This document shows positions 14,582 to 19,639 of a DNA stretch of 19,639 bases, one piece after another (positions within the stretch are counted from its first letter, which is position 1; each line of letters opens with the position of its first letter). Source of the DNA: an uncultured Phascolarctobacterium sp. (GTDB lineage: Bacteria > Bacillota > Negativicutes > Acidaminococcales > Acidaminococcaceae). The translations under genes and the position numbers were made by a program. Below the pieces are notes generated by a model. The model did not search any database. It was not told the DNA's origin and saw only the letters and a program-made list of their open reading frames with translations. The DNA is taken from contig CAMFZA010000004.1 in assembly GCA_946002345.1 (NCBI GenBank), positions 1 through 19,639 of the forward strand, read 5' to 3'.

Positions 14582-15523
14582 TTACCTCACCTTTCTTAAA
14601 CGGGGATCAAGATGGTTATAGGACATATCTACAACTAGATTGATCACCATATACATCAATGCAATCCACACTACTACGCCCTGCACTAATTGGAAGTCGC
14701 GGTAGGTAATTGCTTCAATAGCCAAGCGACCTAAGCCCGGCCATTGGAAAACCATTTCAATAACAGCGGCACCGCCCAAAAGATTGCCCAGGGACAAGCC
14801 CAAGAGGGTAATCAGCGGCAGCATAGCATTTGGCAGAACCTCCTTCCAGAGAATGTGGCTTTCGGTCATGCCCCTAGCACGAGCGCCTACCACATAATCC
14901 TGATGCAGCTCCTCCAAAATAGCTGTGCGCACCTGACGCGTATATTTTGAAGCCATGGCTATGGCTAGGGTGAGGGACGGCATAATTAACGTTTCCAAGC
15001 TAATTTCGCCACCAACAATGGGCAAAAGGTCCAACTTTAGGCCAAAAATCCACAGTAGCATAAGGCCCACCCAGAAGCCCGGCATGGACACACCCATGAA
15101 AGTAAAAACCCTCACGATATTATCCACAACACTACCGCGCTTCACAGCTGAATAAATGCCTGCCGGTATGGATACTACCATCATCATAAAAAGCGAGGCC
15201 AAGGATAGCAGTACAGTTCCTGGAAGTCCTTCCCACAGGGCCTCTACCACGGGTTTTTTCACCATGTAAGAAAAGCCCAAATTGCCCTGTAGCGCTCTGC
15301 CCAACCAATCCAAATATTGGAAGAAGAAGGGCTTATCCAAGCCCAACTCAGCACGTAGAGCATCAATTTCCGCCTGGCTTACCATAATGTCCTCATTGCC
15401 GGCAATCATCTGTCGCACAACATCACCAGGCGCTAGCATTACCAAAGCAAAGGTAATGAAGCTGATGCCCAATAATACGAGAACGATCTGGCCTATGCGG
15501 GCCAGAATTTGTTTTTTTGTCAA
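14582..15523 (-). CDS. ABC transporter permease of the NikB/DppB type
   Basis: A 313-residue inner-membrane subunit and first gene of the cobalamin-riboswitch-controlled operon. The N-terminal membrane helix with the ITFALVMLAPGD block (22-33) and the segment LGLDKPFFFQYLDWL are typical of DppB/OppB/NikB proteins. The coupling loop is DYVVGARARGMTESHILWKEVLPN, followed by GAAVIEMVFQWPGLG and a C-terminal DPRLR. The start is an unusual TTG at 15523: an in-frame TGA lies three codons upstream, and GGAG sits about ten bases before the TTG, just after the riboswitch terminator. The next methionine is inside the first membrane helix. Confidence 0.93.
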   Translation of the reverse strand: MTKKQILARIGQIVLVLLGISFITFALVMLAPGDVVRQMIAGNEDIMVSQAEIDALRAELGLDKPFFFQYLDWLGRALQGNLGFSYMVKKPVVEALWEGLPGTVLLSLASLFMMMVVSIPAGIYSAVKRGSVVDNIVRVFTFMGVSMPGFWVGLMLLWIFGLKLDLLPIVGGEISLETLIMPSLTLAIAMASKYTRQVRTAILEELHQDYVVGARARGMTESHILWKEVLPNAMLPLITLLGLSLGNLLGGAAVIEMVFQWPGLGRLAIEAITYRDFQLVQGVVVWIALMYMVINLVVDMSYNHLDPRLRKVR

Positions 15524-15543
15524 AACACATCATCTCCATATAT

Positions 15544-15581
15544 AAAAATAGCCTTTTTCTGCATAGAAACAGAAAAAGACT
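15544..15581 (-). terminator. Intrinsic terminator of the cobalamin riboswitch leader
   Basis: On the minus strand AGTCTTTTTCTG (complement of 15570-15581) pairs with CAGAAAAAGGCT (complement of 15550-15561), a 12-bp stem with one G-U pair and an 8-nt loop, followed by ATTTTTAT. It lies between the aptamer and the ribosome binding site of the first permease gene, so ligand binding should cause premature termination. Confidence 0.85.
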
Positions 15582-15747
15582 ACATAACGTGCACTATTAT
15601 GTAATATACTTCTGTCCCAAGCAGAATATATCATACCGAGGCTGCGACCTGGCTAAGCCCATCAAGTAGGCTTCACAGTGGCTGGACCGCTGCGGATTTA
15701 CACCGCATTCCCTAATTTACCTCTCTTGCGAGAGCACCTCAGCAGTT
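15581..15747 (-). ncRNA. Cobalamin (B12) riboswitch aptamer
   Basis: Read on the minus strand, the leader has the conserved cobalamin core: GGGAATGCGGTG, the stem-loop GCGGTGTAAATCCGC (complement of 15692-15706), then CAGCGGTCCAGCCACTGTGA (ending at 15673) and the B12-box-like AGCCAGGTCGCAGCC (complement of 15640-15654). A closing P1 stem forms between GCTGAGG (complement of 15737-15743) and CCTCGGT (complement of 15635-15641). A hairpin at 15581-15603 offers AGUG in its loop to pair with CACU of the CCACUG loop, as in the L5-L13 kissing interaction. The downstream terminator makes it a transcriptional OFF switch by inference. The B12 box departs from the canonical AGCCAGGAGACCTGCC. Confidence 0.9.
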
Positions 15748-15811
15748 GACAAAACACAAGTATTGACTAAATGAGCTAATTAGTAAATTTTTAGTTTTGT
15801 ATTACGTTTAT

Positions 15812-15840
15812 ATAATAGCACTAATTCTCAATAAAAGCAA
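15812..15840 (-). promoter_or_regulatory. Probable promoter of the riboswitch-controlled operon
   Basis: On the minus strand TTGCTT (complement of 15835-15840) is followed by 17 bp and TATTAT (complement of 15812-15817). A nine-base A tract lies just upstream of the -35 box (T run at 15853-15861 on the plus strand), which could act as an UP element. The transcript would start near 15805, about 60 nt before the aptamer. Confidence 0.5.
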
Positions 15841-15906
15841 GAGTAGTTTTGCTTTTTTTTTGCATTTACTTCACATTATTTTCACTTATCGAGTTGCAAA
15901 TTAAGA

Positions 15907-15939
15907 AAGCACTACGATAAGGCCATCATCGTAGTGCTT
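15907..15939 (-). terminator. Intrinsic terminator of the MATE transporter gene
   Basis: A perfect 12-bp stem AAGCACTACGAT/ATCGTAGTGCTT (15907-15918 with 15928-15939) and a 9-nt loop. It begins 22 bases after the MATE stop codon on the minus strand and is followed there by TTTCTTAATTT. Confidence 0.75.
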
Positions 15940-15960
15940 GTAATATCTTTCCTATATAAT

Positions 15961-17271
15961 CTAAATAAAAATCTCTTTAATTAATCCTTTGAGATATGTT
16001 GTCAAAACAATGGATTGCGTGAGCATAAAGCCTAAAAGGGCAAGCCACAACCCAGCATTACCCCAAAGTGGTACAAGGAAATACTGCAGCAGATAGAAAA
16101 CCAGCAAGGCTATCAGCATCATATTGCGCACCGGGGCAGTGCGTGTTGCGCCACAAAAAACACCATACAGCACCATGCCCACGCCGGCACACACAGGATA
16201 AAAGAGCACATAGAGCTCATAGGCTTGAGCCATAACGATTACCTCTTGAATACTCGTGAACAGGCGAATACAGTGAGCGCTAGTCAGATAATAACCTCCC
16301 ATCAGGAATAGTGCTAACGCCAACAGCCACTTATAGGTCATTTTAATAGTCTCATCAAAAAGCTGTTTATCCTTGCTCCCCACCGCCTTGCCACTAAAAA
16401 TGGCAGCGCCATTGGCCATGCCATCAATAAGATAGCTCATGATATCCTTTAGCTGCAGCAGCACTGCATTGGCTGCCAGCACCACTGTGCCCAAGGATGC
16501 GCCCACGGCAGCGATAATATTATTTACCGTCAAGAGGCAGGCTGTGCGAATCATTAAATTGGCATTGACCTGTAGCATGCCGATAAACTGACGCCAATCC
16601 AAAAGCTCGCCCCAGGGCAAGCCTTTATAATCAAAATCACCGTATAGGTAGATTAAATAGGCCCCCAGCACGCCGCCGTAGATTTGACTGAGCAGCGTGG
16701 CCAGCGCCACGCCCATGATATCCATGTGCAGGTAAAAGACGAAAAAGATGCTCAGTGCCATATTAAGCACGTTCATGGATACCTGCATAAATACGCTCGC
16801 GCGCACCCGCGTCTGCCCCATCAGCCATCCTAAGGCTACGTAATTGAAAAGCACCATGGGCGCTCCCCAAATTAAGATGTAATAATAAGCGCGGCACAGA
16901 TCATTTACCTCCGCCGCAGCGCCAATCATCCCCAAATAACAATCCACTATGGGCCTTTGCAGCACAATGCACAGCAGGCTCACGATTGTGGCCAGCACCA
17001 AGGGCTTAAAAAAGGCCAGCATACTGAGTCTTTGATCTGCCGCGCCATGAGCTTGAGCCGCATAGCCCGTGGTGCTCACACGCAGAAAGCCAAAGAGCCA
17101 GTAAAGATTATTGAACAAAATAGCTCCTAGCGACACAGCCGCAATGTATTTAGGGTCCGGCAGCTGACCCATCACCGCCGTATTTACCGCCCCCATCAAC
17201 GGCTGCGTCATCGTAGAAAGCATAAAGGGCACCGTTAAGCCTAGGTATTCCCTATCCGTAAGCAACCTCAT
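15961..17271 (-). CDS. MATE-family transporter of the DinF type
   Basis: A 436-residue inner-membrane protein with about twelve hydrophobic segments in two homologous halves, the architecture of multidrug and toxic compound extrusion antiporters. The N-terminal block PLMGAVNTAVMGQL (about 24-37) and FGFLRVSTTGYAAQAHG (about 61-77) resemble the DinF subfamily rather than NorM. Family members export cationic drugs, bile salts or metabolites in exchange for sodium or protons; the substrate here is unknown. I chose the ATG at 17271: GGGAG lies 12 bases upstream, whereas the in-frame TTG at 17283 directly abuts that site. It has its own terminator and a weak promoter, so it is probably transcribed separately from the mutase genes upstream and the riboswitch operon downstream. 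Confidence 0.9.
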   Translation of the reverse strand: MRLLTDREYLGLTVPFMLSTMTQPLMGAVNTAVMGQLPDPKYIAAVSLGAILFNNLYWLFGFLRVSTTGYAAQAHGAADQRLSMLAFFKPLVLATIVSLLCIVLQRPIVDCYLGMIGAAAEVNDLCRAYYYILIWGAPMVLFNYVALGWLMGQTRVRASVFMQVSMNVLNMALSIFFVFYLHMDIMGVALATLLSQIYGGVLGAYLIYLYGDFDYKGLPWGELLDWRQFIGMLQVNANLMIRTACLLTVNNIIAAVGASLGTVVLAANAVLLQLKDIMSYLIDGMANGAAIFSGKAVGSKDKQLFDETIKMTYKWLLALALFLMGGYYLTSAHCIRLFTSIQEVIVMAQAYELYVLFYPVCAGVGMVLYGVFCGATRTAPVRNMMLIALLVFYLLQYFLVPLWGNAGLWLALLGFMLTQSIVLTTYLKGLIKEIFI

Positions 17272-17332
17272 ATAATCATACAACTCCCTTATTCATATAT
17301 AATATTAATATATATAAGCAGCTTAGATATAT

Positions 17333-17361
17333 ATGTTATCACAGTATGGGGATTTTAGCAA
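17333..17361 (-). promoter_or_regulatory. Possible promoter of the MATE transporter gene
   Basis: On the minus strand TTGCTA (complement of 17356-17361) is followed by 17 bp and TAACAT (complement of 17333-17338), each matching four of six consensus bases. It lies in the 121-bp gap between meaB and the MATE start. The downstream part of that gap is very AT-rich (ATATAT runs). Confidence 0.35.
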
Positions 17362-17392
17362 TAGCGTTCTTGAGAGGAAAATAGCGGCTGAG

Positions 17393-18589
17393 CTATAATG
17401 CTCTGCCACTCTTTTTTTTATATTGATTGTAATGCTTTGCTGCAGCACGATCTATATCGAAGGCACGAATCAATTCTGTAACTGCTTGGCTAGGCGAAAC
17501 CACACCATTAACAGCAGCCTCCATAACAGCGGGCAAACGCCCTTTAATCATGGGGTCCTCAAAGAAAAGATTGTGCAGATGCTCGTCAATCATGCTATTA
17601 ACCCAAGAAACGGTTTGGCTTTTGCGCCGTCTTGCAAAGGCGCCCGATTCCTTAGTCATCTTTTCGAACTTGCGCATCACCGCCCACAGCTCTAGCAGGC
17701 CCTCGCCGGTAAGGGCAGAGCAGCGATAGGCATGGGTTTTCCAGCCCTCGGTAGCAGGACGAATGAACTCAATCATGCGTTCATACTCACCCTGGGTCAC
17801 AATAGCCTTGGGCAAATTATCCCCATCAGCCTTGTTAACCACAATGGCATCCGCAACCTCCATAATGCCCTTCTTAATGCCCTGCAAATCGTCACCTGCA
17901 CCGGTGAGCACAACCAGCATAAAAAAGTCCACCATGGAGCGCACAGTAATTTCGCTTTGCCCTACGCCAACAGTTTCTACTAAGATAACATCACAACCCG
18001 CTGCCTCGCATAGCAGCATAGTTTCGCGGCTTTTGCGAGCCACACCGCCCAAGGTTCCCTTGGCCGGGGAAGGGCGAATAAAGCAATTGGGTTCACGGGA
18101 CAGCATCTGCATGCGCGTTTTATCGCCCAAAATAGAGCCACCAGTTATAGAGCTGGTGGGGTCTACCGCTAGCACGGCTACCTTATAGCCCTGCTTGCAC
18201 AGCATTTGACCAAAGGCTTCGATAAAGGTACTTTTGCCAGCACCGGGAACGCCGCTGATGCCAATGCGCAGGGCCTTGCCCGTGCGGGGCAAGAGGGACT
18301 GCAGCACCCGTTGCGCTTTATCAAAATCCTTGGGAGCATTGCTTTCAATCAAAGTAATAGCTTGGGAAAGAGTTTTGCGATCGCCCTCACTGACTCCTTT
18401 AATTAGCTGTTCCGGAGTAGGCTTTTTCCGCAAAGGAAATCTTTTAATCTGCTCTACCGGAGTATACTTTTCTTCAGAAACAGCGTTTACGGCACTATCA
18501 ATACCGCCCATAACGGAGCAAGCAAAGTTGGGATCTTTTTTAAGAGGAACCCAGCTTGGCCTAATATCTTTTTCACCAGTTTCAGGCAT
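17393..18589 (-). CDS. meaB: MeaB/ArgK-family GTPase, methylmalonyl-CoA mutase chaperone
   Basis: A 398-residue G3E-type P-loop GTPase that gates cobalamin loading into methylmalonyl-CoA mutase and protects the enzyme from inactivation. Walker A is GVPGAGKST (113-121), followed by AVDPTSSITGGSILGDKTRM with the conserved DKTRM switch region, VETVGVGQSE (Walker B and switch II region) and the guanine-specificity motif NKAD. The C-terminal dimerisation arm is present. The N-terminus is about 50 residues longer than M. extorquens MeaB or E. coli ArgK (about 330), with a stretch rich in Pro and Lys that I do not recognise. Its ATG lies ten bases after the mutase stop, whose TGA overlaps the GAGGTGAT ribosome binding site, so the two genes are coupled. 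It seems to end the mutase operon. Confidence 0.95.
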   Translation of the reverse strand: MPETGEKDIRPSWVPLKKDPNFACSVMGGIDSAVNAVSEEKYTPVEQIKRFPLRKKPTPEQLIKGVSEGDRKTLSQAITLIESNAPKDFDKAQRVLQSLLPRTGKALRIGISGVPGAGKSTFIEAFGQMLCKQGYKVAVLAVDPTSSITGGSILGDKTRMQMLSREPNCFIRPSPAKGTLGGVARKSRETMLLCEAAGCDVILVETVGVGQSEITVRSMVDFFMLVVLTGAGDDLQGIKKGIMEVADAIVVNKADGDNLPKAIVTQGEYERMIEFIRPATEGWKTHAYRCSALTGEGLLELWAVMRKFEKMTKESGAFARRRKSQTVSWVNSMIDEHLHNLFFEDPMIKGRLPAVMEAAVNGVVSPSQAVTELIRAFDIDRAAAKHYNQYKKKSGRAL

Positions 18590-18599
18590 TTACATCACC

Positions 18600-19639
18600 T
18601 CAGTCCTCAGCCTGTTCAGCCTTCGCGCGGTCAACCAGCATTTGCAGCAGTTGGATGCAGCATTTGGGAATATTGGTGCCGGGGCCAAAGATACCTGCAG
18701 CACCATGCTCATACAGATAATCATAGTCTTGAGCAGGGATAACGCCGCCAATGCAAACCATGATATCCTCACGACCGCGTTTTTTCAATTCTTCAACCAG
18801 AGCGGGCAGCAGTGTCTTGTGACCTGCAGCTAGGGAGGAGAAGCCTACCATATCAACGTCGTTATCCACTGCATCTTGAGCGGATTCCTCGGGAGTTTGG
18901 AACAAAGGACCAACGTCGACAGTCCAGCCCATATCGGCAAAGGAGGTTGCCAGTACCTTTTGGCCACGGTCATGACCATCCTGACCCATCTTGGCCAAGA
19001 AGATACGCGGACGACGGCCCTCCAGCTTTTCAAACTCATCAGCCAGCTTGGTGGCTTTTTCCATATCGTCGTTGCCACTGAATTCGGAAGAATATACACC
19101 GGAAACAGTGTGGATTACAGCATTGAAACGACCAGAAACCTTTTCCACTGCGTCGGAAATTTCGCCCAAGGAAGCACGGTCGCGTGCTGCTTGTACGGCC
19201 ATCTCCAGCAGGTTGCCGTTGTCACGGCTTTCGGCTGCGCGGGTAATGGCCTCCAGGTCAGCTCTAACCTTTTCGCCATCACGCTCTGCTCTCAGTTTTT
19301 CCAAGCGCTTGATTTGGGCATTGCGTACGGCGGTATTATCAATGGACAATACATTCAGCGGGTCTTCCTTAGCCAAACGATACTTGTTCAGGCCAACGAT
19401 GGTTTCCTTACCGCTATCGATATTAGCTTGACGGCGAGCTGCGCACTCTTCGATACGCATCTTGGGCAAGCCGGTGGCAATAGCCTTGGCCATACCGCCC
19501 AAAGCTTCAACCTCTTGAATATGAGCCCAGGCACGGCGAATAATCTCATTAGTGAGGTATTCCAGATAATAGGAGCCGCCCCAGGGGTCAATAATCTTGC
19601 AAACCTTGGTCTCGTCCTGAATATACAGCTGGGTATTAC
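18600..19639 (-). CDS. mutB: Methylmalonyl-CoA mutase large subunit, C-terminal part (5' end outside the window)
   Basis: The last 345 codons of a methylmalonyl-CoA mutase, which interconverts succinyl-CoA and methylmalonyl-CoA with adenosylcobalamin. The frame stays open to the window edge; the first visible codons encode the end of the TIM-barrel domain, with IIDPWGGSYYLE. The C-terminal B12-binding domain carries MGQDGHDRG, whose histidine (codon 18972-18974) is the lower axial cobalt ligand, then GFSSLAAGH and CIGGVIP, completing the DxHxxG-SxL-GG signature. The histidine marks the catalytic large subunit; the small subunit of heterodimeric mutases lacks it. Full-length proteins have about 715-740 residues, so roughly half is missing. 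In succinate-propionate fermenters this reaction leads to propionate. It is followed directly by meaB. Confidence 0.96.
   Translation of the reverse strand, partial: NTQLYIQDETKVCKIIDPWGGSYYLEYLTNEIIRRAWAHIQEVEALGGMAKAIATGLPKMRIEECAARRQANIDSGKETIVGLNKYRLAKEDPLNVLSIDNTAVRNAQIKRLEKLRAERDGEKVRADLEAITRAAESRDNGNLLEMAVQAARDRASLGEISDAVEKVSGRFNAVIHTVSGVYSSEFSGNDDMEKATKLADEFEKLEGRRPRIFLAKMGQDGHDRGQKVLATSFADMGWTVDVGPLFQTPEESAQDAVDNDVDMVGFSSLAAGHKTLLPALVEELKKRGREDIMVCIGGVIPAQDYDYLYEHGAAGIFGPGTNIPKCCIQLLQMLVDRAKAEQAED

Noticed and set aside
15833..15861. Plus-strand terminator-like hairpin AAAAGCAA/TTGCTTTT followed by a T run
   Set aside because: No plus-strand gene lies upstream. The same bases form the -35 box and A tract of the minus-strand promoter, which explains them better.
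15961..17271. The MATE protein as a corrinoid or cobalt transporter
   Set aside because: Only proximity suggests it. It has its own terminator and promoter, is not under the riboswitch, and its motifs are ordinary for DinF-type MATE proteins.
17378..17396. Possible terminator of meaB (ATAGC/GCTAT followed by TTTT on the minus strand)
   Set aside because: The stem has only five pairs and overlaps the stop codon; too weak to call.

Overview
The window looks like a chromosomal segment of an anaerobic Negativicutes bacterium (Bacillota), most like the Acidaminococcaceae/Phascolarctobacterium group. This is inference from gene content: a B12-dependent methylmalonyl-CoA mutase with its MeaB chaperone (the succinate-propionate route), a SUF system of the sufCBDSU type with SufU, and strong AAGGAG/GGAGG ribosome binding sites. 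No rRNA, tRNA, CRISPR, insertion sequence or phage gene was seen. One gene is on the plus strand. All others are on the minus strand, so the rest is best read from the right-hand end towards the left.

Layout. (1) 1-1625: a plus-strand DASS/SLC13-type anion transporter with a near-consensus promoter, a perfect CRP-type palindrome upstream and a strong terminator. (2) 1703-6684, minus: Fe-S assembly operon sufC-sufB-sufD-sufS-sufU with a recognisable promoter. (3) 7060-9948, minus: a Zn/Cd/Pb-type P1B ATPase with a very His/Cys-rich N-terminus, behind two ArsR/SmtB-like operators. (4) 10219-15523, minus: a five-gene Nik/Dpp/Opp-family ABC importer (permease, permease, lipoprotein binding protein, two ATPases), preceded by a cobalamin riboswitch and an intrinsic terminator. 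(5) 15961-17271, minus: a DinF-type MATE transporter. (6) 17393 to the window end, minus: meaB and the C-terminal half of the methylmalonyl-CoA mutase large subunit, which runs off the window.

How the parts may fit. The mutase needs adenosylcobalamin and MeaB protects it. The riboswitch should switch off the ABC importer when cobalamin is plentiful, so the importer is a good candidate for bringing in cobalt (or nickel-like) chelates or a B12 precursor. The DASS transporter could supply the dicarboxylate (succinate) that the mutase pathway uses. The P1B ATPase handles metal excess, and the SUF operon makes Fe-S clusters. Metal and cofactor supply is therefore a common thread, but the substrates of both transporters are inferred, not shown.

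The observations most worth checking are the B12-riboswitch-controlled Nik/Opp-type importer, a highly structured intercistronic element just before its binding-protein gene, the repeated His/Cys module on the P1B ATPase, a cysteine cluster in SufD, and helically phased TTTGC repeats upstream of the suf promoter.
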